Shown here piece by piece: positions 1 to 12,788 of a DNA stretch of 64,000 nucleotides. Position 1 is the stretch's first letter; each line of letters begins with the position of its first letter. The translations under genes and the position numbers were made by a program. Under the pieces are notes generated by a model. That model was not told the DNA's origin. It saw nothing but the letters and a program-made list of their open reading frames with translations, and ran no database searches. Source of the stretch: Physcomitrium patens (lineage: Eukaryota > Streptophyta > Bryopsida > Funariales > Funariaceae); contig NC_037272.1 of assembly GCF_000002425.4 (NCBI RefSeq), positions 2,164,008 to 2,228,007 on the forward strand. The letters are read 5' to 3'.

Positions 1-238
1 TCACTCAGGAGTAGTAAAAAACAGCAAAGGAAGCCACAAATTGTATTTACGGAGTTCAGGAACGTAGTATCAGGGAAAAAACGTGAAAGAGAGAGCATGG
101 CAGCTTGTAAAAAAACAGTACCGCCATAACACACGATGTCGTAACAACGTCCTAAGCTCACCGAGCCTCAAATCGTAACATCGAATTACACGAAGCTTCC
201 AAATCCGTGAGACAGAAAAAAAACAAGAGAGTAGGGGT

Positions 239-301
239 CCAGGGCAGCCACATCCCTATCAGCAAGAGGCTGCGGCAGATGTAGGTAACCTCTTGCCCTG
301 G
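239..301. repeat. Two overlapping short inverted repeats
   Basis: CCAGGGCA at 239-246 pairs with TGCCCTGG at 294-301, and GCAAGAGG at 262-269 pairs with CCTCTTGC at 289-296. The right arms share bases 294-296, so the two stems are mutually exclusive. They lie in the small GC-richer patch (1-310) at the edge of the window, which may be the flank of a gene outside it. No protein is visible here. Confidence 0.4.
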
Positions 302-418
302 CGATCATTGTCCCCTTCTCTCTATTATTTTATTTTATTTTATTTTTCTCCTTCTTCTCTTTTTCCTTCTCTTTATTTTTTCTATTTCTTTCTAATTCTT
401 TTTGAACTGACCAAATCA

Positions 419-494
419 GGTTTACATTTAGTTCTTAATCCAATTAACTTTTAACAGAAAAGTTTACATTTAGTTCTTAATCCAATTTTTATTT
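419..494. repeat. 42-bp direct duplication
   Basis: The stretch beginning GTTTACATTTAGTTCTTAAT at 419 recurs at 461, a 42-bp offset, with about 25 bases identical before the copies diverge. It is a short local tandem duplication with no coding content. Confidence 0.6.
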
Positions 495-868
495 AATCAT
501 CTTAGCTTAATGTGTAATATAGAATTGCTCTATACCATCTTTGTTTATAGTTCTTAAAACTCTTAGTAAAATGGATAAGTTCCATTCAAAAACATCATTC
601 ATCTTCACTAAGTAAAGTTTGTTGAAGTTATAAGTTTGTCAACTTAATTATTAGAGTTAGCAATATATTCTTAACATGGTCACTAAATGAACATCTAGAT
701 TTTTACACCTTAAGAATCATATGATATCTCTTCTATGTTTCCACATAGGAACCATTCTTGTATTTGTCTCAAGTCATTGGAGTTTACATCAAAATTGAAA
801 TCAAAGAATTCAACTTTAAATCTAACTTCAATATCTTTACTTTGAAAATCTTGTCTCGTCTTTTTCAA

Positions 869-1015
869 CCTAGTCTTCAAAGCTCTTCCTTTATTGTGTT
901 GAAAAACCTCTATATCTTCATGAATTTTATCTTATCTTTGTTTACTTCAATCTAGTCTTCAATGCTCTTTCTTCCTTATGTTGAAAATCTTCTATATCTT
1001 CATGAACTTTTTTCC
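869..1015. repeat. Imperfect tandem duplication, period about 83 bp
   Basis: A unit beginning CTAGTCTTCAA and containing TCTATATCTTCATGAA occurs at about 869 and again at about 952 with several substitutions and small indels. It is non-coding in appearance. Confidence 0.5.
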
Positions 1016-1956
1016 TACAACTCTTACAACTTATTGAAAGATCAAAGTGTATGATGAAATGACATATATGTATATCAAATGTAATCTCTTTATTAATATT
1101 TTTTTATAATTATAATATAACTTTGTGATTATTTATAGTTTTATATAGTGAATTTCTTTTATTAATATTTAAATATTGTAATACTACTTTATTTTTAACT
1201 ACCATAACTATCAAAGGTGGTTTCAACCATCTTATCTTTTTAACACATGGGCAACTAATTTCTCTGTCTTTTCACACTTTTTAAACTTTTTTTTATCCTA
1301 TTTATACTAACTTCTTATAAATTGTTTTTAAACCATGTCTTCTCTTATTTTCTTCTTTTATAATACTTTATTTCTTTCTTCTTTTTATATCTAAAACTTC
1401 TTTATAATATAAAATAATATCTTTATTTTATTAATTAAATAATAAGTTTAATGCCTAAGATTAATACATTGAAAACGCTCTTGGAATCAAAAAATATACA
1501 AAATAAAAGAAAAAGTCTCTTTCAAAAATTAATATGATGTTGAGACAAATGAAGAAGTTCACAACCTTAGAAAAAAAAATATAATATACAAAACAAATGC
1601 CTCCTTTAAAAATCAACATCATATTGAAATAAAATTATAAAAACCCTATTTGTAAAATATGTAAGAAAACCAACAATATCATGAGGAAAATAAAGGAAAG
1701 CTCTCTAATGATTTTTAATACATAAGTACCTTAAGCTACAAAATAAAACACCTCAAAAATCAATAGTATTCTAAAAAATCATAGTTTTTTTCTTGATATT
1801 ATTCATGGAATTAATTGAAAATAAAAATTTAACCAATAACATGCCTCCTGTATTGTAGTGATATCTCATTGATAATATATAATTTATTTTAGAATGTTAT
1901 TAATTATCTTAGTGATATTTCTTTATTTTATCTTAATTTATTTAGATTTTTTTTCT

Positions 1957-2001
<45 letters not shown>

Positions 2002-2902
2002 TTATTTATCTTAGTTTATTCTTGTGATATATTCTTAATAAAATTCTAAGTAAGAAATAAAATAACTTATTTATCTTTGGTATATATATATATATATATA
2101 TTATTTTGACATATTTTATTGAAATTGGAAGTAAATAAATAAATATAATTTTCTTATAGTTTAATTCTTCTTGCTTCAATCTATATTTTAAAATAAAATA
2201 TAAAATACATTATTTTATGATATTCTTGCCTTGTAATAATTAAAAAGAGAACTAGTTTTTTATTCTAAGCAAAGACATTTGCTTATATTCTTCTTAGTTG
2301 CTATATAAGATATTGTTGGAAGAAAAAGAAATATTCGAGAAATTCAAGGATCTTTTTGAAATTTTTTAAAAAATATTAAGAAATAATTTTAAAAATAATT
2401 GTATTAATAATTAAGAATTGAGAAAGAATTCAACAATATAATAATTATGGTTAGAAAAAAAATACATACCAATATAAAGTAGAGATTTTAGTAGGAAAAA
2501 TATTATATAACTTTAAAATTTAATAACAAGGTGATGAATGGCATTATAAAAAAGAAGTAAAATCAAATAAATGAATAATTAAATAAATATTAAAAAAATT
2601 AAATCAAAGCAATCTTAATATATATATTTCAAGTTAAATTCTTAATAATTAGATTTTTTAAAATTAATAATAATATTTTTATATATTATATATTTTTTAC
2701 TTAAAAGAAATAAAAAAATTATAAGAAATATTTTTTCAAATAAAAAGAAATAAACATCTTAATTTCTTTAAATATTTATGTTCTTATTTATATTTTAAAA
2801 ATGATAATACTTTTTTTGTAATAAAAAATTATCTTTCATATCTTATCATATATTTTTATTTATTTATTTATCTAATTAATTATTTAATTTTATTAAATAT
2901 GT

Positions 2903-2946
<44 letters not shown>

Positions 2947-4873
2947 CTTGTTTATACTTTTAATTTTTTATATATCTTTTAAAATATATTTCTTCATGCT
3001 AAACTTGGCTTTTAAGCTTATTAGAAGGAAGTTACGTCCAAAATAATTACTACAATTAAAAGAATAAAAAAATAAAAACTAAAGAGAAAAAGATGATAGA
3101 AATAAGTACTTATTGTATCAAAATCTGGATATCATCTTAAAGGACTCTTAGTTTGAGCTTTGGCACTAGATCTAGACTCTTAGTTTGAACATAATTTTAA
3201 AAAAAATTATACTAATTATAATTACTAATTAGGCTAAAAAAACGCTCTCTTTAGTTAGAATAAAAATAAAAAAAATTCTACAATGTTAAGTTGAGTATGA
3301 AAATGATTGGTTTAGATATAGGAATTAAAAGAAATATATAGTAACTACTAAAAACAAGAGTAAAATTTCTTAGGTTTTTATATAATGATGCTATTTTTAA
3401 TTATTTATGATATTTAATCACTTTTCTTGGATAATTACTTTTTTTAGTTATTATAATTTAATTATTTTAAAATAAATATTTCATTTTTAAAGTGAATTTA
3501 GTACATCTAATCTATTACAAGTTCTTTCTTGGATTAATGTTTTATAGTATGATTTTTAATTAAAAAATAATTTAGGTACCTAAGTATAGAAATTTATCTA
3601 AAATTTATTGGCCGAATTCTAATATATTTTTTTAAATTACAAAAACTCTAGCAAGTGCTATTTGTCATTCATATAAAAGGCAAACAAATATAAAAATAAT
3701 GAGATAAATTGTACAAATAAGAATCTTTTATATTTAAGAAGGTTTGTACATAGTTCTTTTTAATTCATCTATAAATTTTCTAAAAGCCTTTATTATGCCA
3801 ATCCATAATCAACCATATGCTAATAATTATATTATCAATAACATCATAAAAAATTCATAATATTCTTTTAAAGTCTTATCTTCATAACAACTTTTTTTTA
3901 TCAAAGTTCTATATATTCATCTTTTATACATTTATAAAGTCTTAGCTCTTAAAAATCCTTTATTTTTATAAAATGATCAAATTTTAAAAAAACCCATACA
4001 ATACCTTATTTACTTATAAAGGATTTTATTTTCCTCTCAAACTTTAGAATTTCATATATTTTGATCCAATTTTTCAATTAATCCCAAGTATTTAAATACT
4101 CTAGAATATCCTTAAGCTTTATTACAAAAAAAATCAATTAAAATTTTTTATCAAATTTTCTAACATTAAAAATGTCCTAGCAAGTACTTTAAAACTTAAT
4201 TTATATATAAATGAATGCTATTTTCTTTATATTTCAAAATCCAAAATTCAAATACTATCAAAAAATTTATATTACTTTGTAAAATAATAATATAAATTTC
4301 ATATAAATCCAAGCCAAAATCTTATCAATTTTTTAAAGATATAGCTCAAAATACAACCTTAATTCAAGCAAACAATTTATTGTCTTTAGAATACAAGCAC
4401 TAAATTCAACTTCTAATATCTCTTTTATTCCAATTAAAAATATATGAAGTTATATATATAAATTATAGCCAAAATTTTATTCTCTCTAATTCCAATAATC
4501 AATCATTCTTTGTCTTTTATATACATGCATAATACCTCAAAGAATTACGGTAGGTACAAAATCAATACCTTGACTTTGAGCACCTATATTTCTTATACAA
4601 AAACTAAACATTATTCAATTTTTGTACCATAATTATATTAAAAATCTCAAACTTACTCTTAGTCTTTGATATTTCAATAACTCCAAAAGAATAATCCTAA
4701 TTTATAATAAGACCTCAAACAACCTTCTTGAAACCCATTAGGCATAACTTTTGGCTAATATGAATAGAGATCTTAATCATCCATCTCTATTCATTTACAT
4801 TGATGGTCTAACTATTCTTTATGCTACTAAAATATTTTTTTAATCTTTTTCTTAATAAATATTATTTAGTATA

Positions 4874-6457
4874 CAGTGACAAACAAAACCGAGTACAAAA
4901 TCTGAACACTCATAGTTCATTGATCCTTCCAACTGACACATAAGTCAATTGATAGAATTACTTTTTTATTGTGTATATTCATCCAGTCTTCTACATGGAT
5001 GAAAAATCTCATTATCATTTGAGGTAGGGTTTATGAGAAAAGTGTTGTAGAAGCACACAAACGTGCATACTCAGTTTTGGTTGCTTCTTCTTGCTGAATT
5101 TCGAAATTTCAATGTACACTCCTTCTTGCAAGATTTGAGGGCATTTTTTGTTTGTTGTGTTGCTCTTGTTGTGTACTATCTATAGTGAAAGTTGATTTGT
5201 CAATTGTATCTCTATGCCTCGGTTGTGTGAATCATTGAAGCATCAAGCATTGGTGCAGCTTAGGAGTGGTGTTTCTACAAGAAAAGTTGCAGACTCACTT
5301 GGAATGAGTCAGTCTTCAGTAGCTCATTTGAGGAGGGAGTTTAGTGGTGAAATAGAAAAGCAAAGAGGAGGACGTCCAAAGGTTTTAGGAGAGCAAGAGA
5401 AGCGACTTGGTGTGCACCTTGTCACTGCTGGTTGTCTCAAAACGGCAAGTGCAGCTGCAAAACAACTTCGAGAAAAAACAGGTAAACACTTCTCAGACAT
5501 CACCTTGAGACGTGGTTTGAGAGAAGCTGGTTTGGGTGCTTGTGTGCAACAAAAAAAGCCTCTATTTGCCAAAAGACATGTTCTTGCAAGGTTGAGTTTT
5601 GCTCATAAATACAAAAATTGGACCGTTGATGATTGGAGATGGGTTATTTTCAGTGATGAGACAAAGATTAACCTAATCAACTCAGATGGTAGGTCTTGGT
5701 GTTGGTTGAGAGAAGGAAAACGACCTGAACCTAAACATGTTAGTCAAACTATCAAACATGGTGGTGGTTCAATTATGATTTGGGGTTGTATGATTGCTTT
5801 TGGGCCGGGTGCTTGGTATCAAATTGAAGGTAGAATGGAGCAACACTTGTACAAAAAAATTTTAGAAACCTACTTGCAAAGTACCATACAAAATTACAAC
5901 TTAGATTCTACTAAGGTGGTTTTTCAACATGATAATGATTCCAAACATATGGCAAAAAGTGTTCAATTTTGGCTCTCTTCACAGCCATTTCAGCTCCTTC
6001 GATGGCCAGCTCAATCTCCAGATTTGAATCCAATGGAACATTTTTGGGCCCTTCTCAAAGAGCGTTTAAGCCAAGTCACTCCAAGGCCAAGAGGTGTTTA
6101 AGAATTGTGGGAGAATGTTTGTAGTATTTATCCTAGTTTTGATGCAAAAGATTGTGAGAAACTATACAAAAGTATGCCAAGAAGGATTTCAGCTGTTTTG
6201 GAAGCAAAAGGTTATTGGACTAAATATTGAAGTTTGAAGATTTTCTTTGAACAATACTGAGTACAAGATATAGTTGTTGATTTGACTTTGTAGAAGGATA
6301 TTTAGTTATCAATTTGATGTGCAACTTTGTACATGTATACAAGACTGTGTGTATTATTCCATGTAACTTTCAGATTTATAAAGCAATCATTGAAATTTCT
6401 GTAATTGCTCTTGAAAGTTGGCACTTCAGATTTTGTACTCGGTTTTGTTTGTCACTG
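4874..6457 (+). mobile_element. Tc1-type DNA transposon, complete ends
   Basis: The element is 1584 bp and bounded by perfect 33-bp terminal inverted repeats (4874-4906 and 6425-6457), each starting CAGTGACAAACAAAACC when read inward. TA dinucleotides flank it at 4872-4873 and 6458-6459, as expected for Tc1/mariner insertion into TA. One transposase gene fills the centre. The identical TIRs suggest a fairly recent insertion, although the transposase carries a late stop. Its base composition is less AT-biased than the surrounding DNA. Plant mariner-like elements usually belong to a different catalytic class (DD39D), so a Tc1-type element here is notable. Confidence 0.95.
5214..6230 (+). pseudogene. 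Tc1-like transposase (DD34E), one premature stop
   Basis: This is the cut-and-paste transposase of the surrounding TIR element. The ATG at 5214 opens a 295-codon frame that ends at TAA 6099-6101. The same frame then continues for 42 more codons to TGA 6228-6230, giving 338 positions, close to the usual Tc1 transposase length of about 340. An N-terminal helix-turn-helix region covers about residues 5-43. A GRPK motif near residue 53 resembles the AT-hook-like GRPR. The catalytic triad is visible: D148 in FSDETK, D240 in QHDND, and E275 in SPDLNPMEHFW, with exactly 34 residues between the second and third acids. A GGGSIMIWGCM block (183-193) is also family-typical. The stop removes only the tail after the third acid, so the truncated protein might keep some function, but I treat it as broken. 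It has no introns. Confidence 0.92.
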
Positions 6458-6459
6458 TA

Positions 6460-7100
6460 TATTTAAAATAATTAATTACATATATATAATTTAATGGCCA
6501 TCAATTTTTGACAAAGATAATTCTAAATATGTGATAATCAATACTAATATCAATTAATATTAATAATATCCATTTTAAACTAATATCTTTTATATGTATG
6601 CATTATACCTTTCAAAATAGTAATCTAACATTTTTTGTAACCAACTAAAATCTATTGATGCAACTTTTACAAGGCTGTATTATAAATTGTATATTCAATA
6701 TGTATAAATATAAATTATTTCTACATGGTAGCTAAATCACAATACAACACCAAATTTTTTATTGTCCAAATTCAATTGGTTTGAGTTTATTTATTATTTA
6801 AGTCCTACTACTTTGGATTTGCTTATTATGTAAATTCTATAAGATTAGGTCTAATGCTTAGTTAACGAAGTCAATTAATACCTTATAATATAAATAATAC
6901 TTATCATGATTTCATTAAAATATAACTATGATTGAGATTTTTTTTACTAAAAATAATGATATATTTTGTAATTTTTTATCATAATATATATATAAATACT
7001 TGTGACTATAAAAAATTACATATGGTACATATTATTTTATTGATTTATATATATAATACTTTAATAATTATTTAAAATTATATATATGTATGTAATTCAA
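6460..7100. other. AT-rich intergenic DNA
   Basis: This stretch runs between the Tc1 element and the nested LTRs. It shows only AT-rich unique-looking sequence with short (AT)n runs. No gene or repeat is recognised. Confidence 0.5.
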
Positions 7101-7109
7101 TAATATGTG

Positions 7110-8160
7110 TATGTATATTTAATGAAAAATATTATTAATAATAATAAAAAATATGCAATATTATTATATTTACTCAAAGATAGTATAATATTAAAACTAA
7201 AATAGATATTGCCAAGAAGATCAAAGACTCTTGAAATAAGACTAAGAACAAAAAAATATGTTGATAAGAGTGAAGAAGGTCTCAATTTGGCCTCCATATA
7301 TACTATCTAACTAAGATCTATGTGACAATGTTCAATAGGAAATTTGACATGTATCCAACTTGTAAAACATATGTATAATTTATAAGACTAGTTTCTTATA
7401 TGTGTGTCACATTCCAACTTGTACCAAAAGTTGCCAATATGTACAACATGTAGCCAACTTGATGATCAAGTTTTCAACCTACCAATCACCTATAGACATA
7501 TTGTGAAGGACATGAATCTCAAAGAAAGAAAATCCTCAATACACTCTTCTGTCATTGAAAAGAACTAGAAAGTCACTCAAAAGGTGATGTAATATCAAAT
7601 TAGAATGGCTATTGTCAAAAACAAAACGACTAGAAAGTCTCGAAACAAGACTAAGGACTAGAAAGACATTGACAAGAGTGAAGAAGGCTTCACTCTTACC
7701 TCCATATATACACTTAACTAGAAACTACGTGGTGATGTCCTATAGGACCTCCAAAACATGTTGACTTTGCAAGACATGTATCTTAACTTACAAGGCAAGT
7801 TTTCTATATGTGCGCCACATAGTTAGCTTGTTCAGCAAGCTACTAACACATGGTTAGCTTGTTAATCAAGTTTCTAACCTACCAATCAACTACAAACATA
7901 TGTAAAGTCAAGCAGTGTCTTTGAAGCTTTTAAGAAGATTTTCTAAAAAGGTCTTATGAAATTAACCTACTTTTATCTATATTTATTTATTCCTACATAA
8001 TCATATAGGTATTTACTAGAAAACTTATGCATATTTGTGACACATATATACAGACAAATCTATCTCTATCAAGCTTCTAAAAAGCTTCTTCACAAGATAT
8101 TATTAAATTTACCAACTTTTATTTATTTCTAGTTAATTCTTTTTATTTAAATAATTAATA
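7110..8160 (-). mobile_element. Older, interrupted LTR of the same family as the solo LTR inside it
   Basis: Bases about 7180-7501 align with the interior of the younger LTR: shared landmarks are AATAGATATTGCC, GATAAGAGTGAAGAAGG, the TATATACTATCTAACTA block and ACCAATCACCTATAGACATA. The matching continuation resumes after the inserted LTR, at about 8043-8130, with AGCTTCTAAAAAGCTTCTTC and ACCAACTTTTAT. The outer copy is therefore split by the inner one. Its outer limits are blurred by divergence. Orientation (5' to 3' on -) is inferred from the gypsy element at 51.8 kb. Confidence 0.6.
7502..8042 (-). mobile_element. Solo LTR with 5-bp target duplication
   Basis: The 541-bp sequence begins TGTGAAGGACATG and ends GTGACA. 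It is flanked by the direct repeat CATAT (7497-7501 and 8043-8047). It is homologous along its length to the solo LTR at 32441-32985 and to the LTR at 51329-51850. No internal retrotransposon region lies next to it, so it is best read as the product of LTR-LTR recombination. The orientation call rests on the element at 51.8 kb, whose gag-pol reads on -. Confidence 0.82.
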
Positions 8161-9693
8161 GTATCAGTAATATTTATGATATAAATTCAACAATATCTAT
8201 AAGAATTATAACTAAAATATAGAATCTTATATCAATTTTAGATTGTTGCAAATCTATCACAAAATCTTTAATCCTAAGCTACATCCAAATTACAATCATA
8301 ATCTTTTAAATCATCAAATTGACATTTAGATCTTCAAATTTCTTCATATTTGATTTAGAATAGGATAAGAAACATCTAAATTAATGAAAAGATAACAAAA
8401 ATTATACATTCATAAAAACAAGCAATGAGCAAAAAATTGGCAAGGTTGGTCGTATCAAAATTTAAGGATAGTGATTCCAATTGAAGCAATAGGAGTTCAT
8501 GATTGGAAGAAGATATTATTGGTAGCCACAATTTTTTTTTTTTTTTTTTTTTTAATTTTGAACCTTTTCATTGTATCAAAAATTGGCTCTTGTAATAATT
8601 ATAAATTCTAATTAGATTGTTATATATATTTTCTATAGCACAACCATTGTATAATATCAAGCCATGTCATAGTGCATCAATTTCTTTGGTTACAAGTTTC
8701 TTTATTAAAATATTGTAAAAACAAATTTATTGGTAATTCTTTGTACATACTAATCTTTATTGAATTAGATGCTAATGTTAAGTTAGTAAGACTTAGATGT
8801 TGAGATAAGTTTAGACATCTCATCTTTCATCTCAAGCTTCATTATTAAAGACATAAAAAAGATGCACAAAGTGTGTGGCTTTGTAATTAAAAGATTTTAA
8901 GATATGAATGGCTTCCAAGTATTTTATGCCAATACTCTCAATGTTCTAAACTTTCATTTTATAGATGTTGTTATATCCATCCTAAAACCAAATTAACTAT
9001 CGAGTAATTACAAATTAATATTTTAAAATAAATTCCTTGAATTTTTTAATATAAAATCTTACCAATATTTTATTAAGGCCTCTTCACCATCTTTGCTATT
9101 GTATTGCATCCACTAGTGGTGAACATGATTATATTGTCTTATTACTCTTTTGTTTCAAGTCTTTGTAGATGCAATTTTTAAAATTTTATCAACTTTCTTT
9201 CTACTTAAGACTTCAAGTGTGCAATAGATGATTGAAAAATCAAGAGCAATTTCACAACCATATTTGTAGAAGTATTATTCATTAGCTTTGTACAAAAAAT
9301 GTTCTTTTATGGTGTGATAACAACAACATAGCAACACACTTTCTACAACCTACAATACCTATTACAAAAGACACAAGCTACAACATGTATTATACTTTCA
9401 TCTCAATCTTAGATTATGCAAGTTCTTACAAAACTTTTTCATTAAATAATGCAACAACAAAATTCAATAAATATAAAAGATAATTATGCCATTACTTCTT
9501 GTCTTCCTTATTTTTCTATTTTTATTATAATTTTTTAAAATTCTTAACAAAGATTGTATACATTATTATTTTTATATTTGAATTGGAGATTTTTGTCTTT
9601 ATATATGCTGGAATTTTTTATTGAAGTTTGTAGATTATCACTTATATTCAACTTTGTAAATCACATCATATTTAGAATTTGAATTAAATTGAT

Positions 9694-9735
<42 letters not shown>

Positions 9736-10261
9736 GATATTATAGATTTTTTTATTATTATTAATGGATATTTTAATTTAATAGACTTGTTGTAAAAAAT
9801 AGTTAGTTCAATGCATATATTCTTCATTATCCAAATGAATGTATTTTAAATCATTGAATTGTGTTGAATAACTATTTATATACAATACTCTTTTGTAAAG
9901 GATAGTGAATGATTAAAATATTTTATATTCTTAAAGTATCAATTTGCAAAAAATTTAAAAGCTAATATTATGTACATATCAATATTTTGACTCTATAAAT
10001 AAAGATCAATTTAAAAAAAAAAAAAAAAAAAAATGCTTAAAAAGTGCATGATATATATATATAGATATATATATATATATATATATATATTTTATTCTAA
10101 ATATTTCATAAAATATTAGGATTTTATTTTATAATATAGTTAATGTTAGGTTCTAATAAATATTAAAAATATCATACTGATATGTGATTTGGAAATATGA
10201 ATATTTAAATTTAAAAAAAATCATAATACAGTTATATAAAAATACAAGTTACATGTCTTGA

Positions 10262-10295
<34 letters not shown>

Positions 10296-10311
10296 GTTAA
10301 ATATTTTATGC

Positions 10312-10357
<46 letters not shown>

Positions 10358-11100
10358 TGTTTTTTGTTATTTTTTAATTTTTGTAAACAATAAAGTATAG
10401 ATTTATTTTTAAGGATTATTTATTTATTTATTTGTTGATAACTTATTTTTAAGTTTTATACTTCTTCAGAATTATCATATTTGCATTTCTAAATACAAAA
10501 TTAATTGCTGATAAAAAATAATTCAAGTGTATTATATCAGTTTTTTTCTGTGATAAAGCAATATAGAAATAATTTCTTTACGATTTTTTTAATTAATTTA
10601 TTTTTTTTGATAACTAGCTGTTTGTATTTATTTCTACATTTATGTTCATTCCTACGTTTACAGACATTTTTAATTTTTCAAATTTTCAAAATTAATAATG
10701 TTAAATTTTCAACTAGAAAAATATAGCAGCCAGTTCTACATGAACTTAAATCAAAAGAAACGTTATTAATTAATTTCAAAAGCATTTAATACTGACAAAG
10801 AAGTGATTGTCCAAGTTTTTTACTAAAACTCTTGATTGATGAATCTAAGCATACAAACTTACCTGCTTTTTATTTCTTTATTTTTATTTATTTATTTATT
10901 TTCTTTTCTACTTTTGACTCATGTTTTTGAACAAATAATAGAAAAGTCAAAGCAAGAGATCCAAGTTTTAAAAGATGGTGTTGTCAACACACAAACATTC
11001 AACTCAAGATTAAAGAAATAAAAATACCATGAGACGACAGATGTCACATGCTGAGCGAAATGAAGAGTCACAACCATAATTGAGAAGAATTCACACCGCA
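8050..11100. other. AT-rich intergenic DNA with homopolymers and (AT)n
   Basis: After the LTR cluster this 3-kb stretch contains poly(T) at about 8530-8553, poly(A) at about 10010-10033 and 10263-10293, and (AT)n at 9697-9732, 10056-10090 and 10313-10354. Open frames here are short, low in complexity and rich in Phe, Leu and Ile; none resembles a known protein. The last part (from about 10830) leads into the GC-rich SPT2 gene island. Confidence 0.55.
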
Positions 11101-11279
11101 TCTGCATCCCCGGGATTCTAAAGCCTCGATTTTCTACAGCATATTAAAAATGGCCTATAGAACCGCAGGCCCTGAAGCAGAAGTCACCCAACCAGTCAAA
11201 GTAAGACTTGAAAGAGATATTGAGTGAGGGGAGGAAGGGGAAGAGGGAGGAGGTTTTGAACGCATGGGCGGTTCATCAG

Positions 11280-12788
11280 CGCAGCGAGAGGTTATTCAGT
11301 TTTAGGGTTTGCAGCTCCGTCTCGCTTGCAACGCTCCTTGCGCTCAATCGTGAGCTTCTGCGAGAGGACTTGTGCGAGGTGAGCGTTACGGGCCGAGTCG
11401 CGCAGTAGCTTCAGGGATTGCGATGCCGAAGTTTGGCTTTTCTAGCACGTGACAGAAAGGGAGGCGAAGGTTGTGGAAGTTGGAGCGAGAGGATGGGAAA
11501 AGAAACGGGGAGATGGCGTGGTGGCGGAGGAGGAGATGGAGTGGTGCGGAGTGCGGGGAGCTTGTGCTATGGATCGTTGTTTTTGCTGCTGGTGTGTTAG
11601 AAGCGGGGTGACGCTGTTGAACTTGAGGACTTGAGTTTCGGCAGAATCGTTGGACGTGCAACTGGTAAAAATACTTGGGTGCCTGTAATATTTGTTTCAT
11701 TTGATCGGAAAAAGGCTCGTCGTTGAGGGTGTTGTTACGGTGGGTGAGCGATGGCAACGACGGAGGGGCGCTGCGAGACCAGAAAGTGAGCGAGAGAGGG
11801 AGAGTATGAATTCGTTTAGATTCTCGATGTGGATGCTTGCTGACTTTGAGGTTTGTGTTTGGGGTCCCTACGGAAACCCTAGATCGGGAATCCTGGATCC
11901 ATGCAAAGCATTCATCCTGCGCCCCATAGAGACGACTATTCTGTTACGTTTCTGTGACCTGATCGCGGTCTGATTTGTTAAAAGTAAAAACGTGGAGTAG
12001 GTTAGTGGATTTTGTGCTCCTTGCTGCCGTAGCTGTCGCTTGCTTTAGTTGCTATCAGCAGTCATTCTTGAATGCGAATTTCCTCCAAGCTCGATCAAAT
12101 TCCCGTCAGGCACTTGTCAATCTGTGTGGCAAGCTGGTGACGTAGCGTTTCCATGGGTTACACAGTTAGGAAAGATACAACCTGTTCGTAGCTTTTAGTA
12201 GTGATATCTGCGCCTATTTCAATCTCGACAAAGCACTTTTGACACATTGTACGAGATCCTCTATCTATCACATACAACGCATCGTTATATATTTGTTTCC
12301 GACGTAATAGTTCGGTTATTCGTTGGCGTTCTGAAATTAACGATCAAAGCTATCTATTCTACCAAGAAGGCAACCAGAGCCCTCTCCAAATATTTCGAGA
12401 TTTGCGCTGGACTCCGCAAGCCTAATCTCGGATGAATTCTGCTTACACCATTTTTTACAGTTTCTCTCATGTGCTTGTGACCAGATCGATCCCTTACTGA
12501 TTTCAACCTTATTTGGATCTGAATCCCTGCATATCTCCAGCAATGTTATCCTTCAGCCCTCAGGTCCTGTGCATGCGGGACTGCATGATGATACCCGCAT
12601 CCAGCTACTCTTTTGGACTCTGTTCCGGCAACTCAAAAGAGTTGCGAGGTCTTATCAGTGACGACGACCAGAGTGTTCCATTGTATTGCGATTTTGGTTT
12701 TAGTGACTGGCAGAAGTGTGATTTTGTGCAGAGTTGACGCTGTAGAGACGAGTTGCAACAGCGACAAGTCCGAAGACGGGGTTGAAGC
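11280..12788 (+). other. Probable 5' leader of the SPT2-type gene, with one intron
   Basis: This is GC-rich DNA upstream of the start codon. A consensus donor, GAG|GTGAGC, occurs at 11378/11379, and an acceptor with a T-rich approach, TTTTGTGCAG|AG, at 12731/12732. Together they would define a 1353-nt intron in the untranslated leader. Several short open frames lie inside the proposed intron and none resembles a known protein. The transcription start is not visible and is placed only roughly. This is inference; one alternative is an unspliced leader with several upstream ORFs. Confidence 0.4.

Larger units (their letters stand above)
1..4871. other. AT-rich intergenic DNA, no gene recognised
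   Basis: Bases 1-310 are moderately GC-rich; the rest is very AT-rich with many stops in all frames. It contains a 42-bp direct duplication (about 419-494), an approximately 83-bp imperfect tandem duplication (about 869-1015), and (AT)n tracts at 1960-1998, 2080-2101 and 2906-2942. I see no RNA gene and no recognisable transposon protein. Confidence 0.6.
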
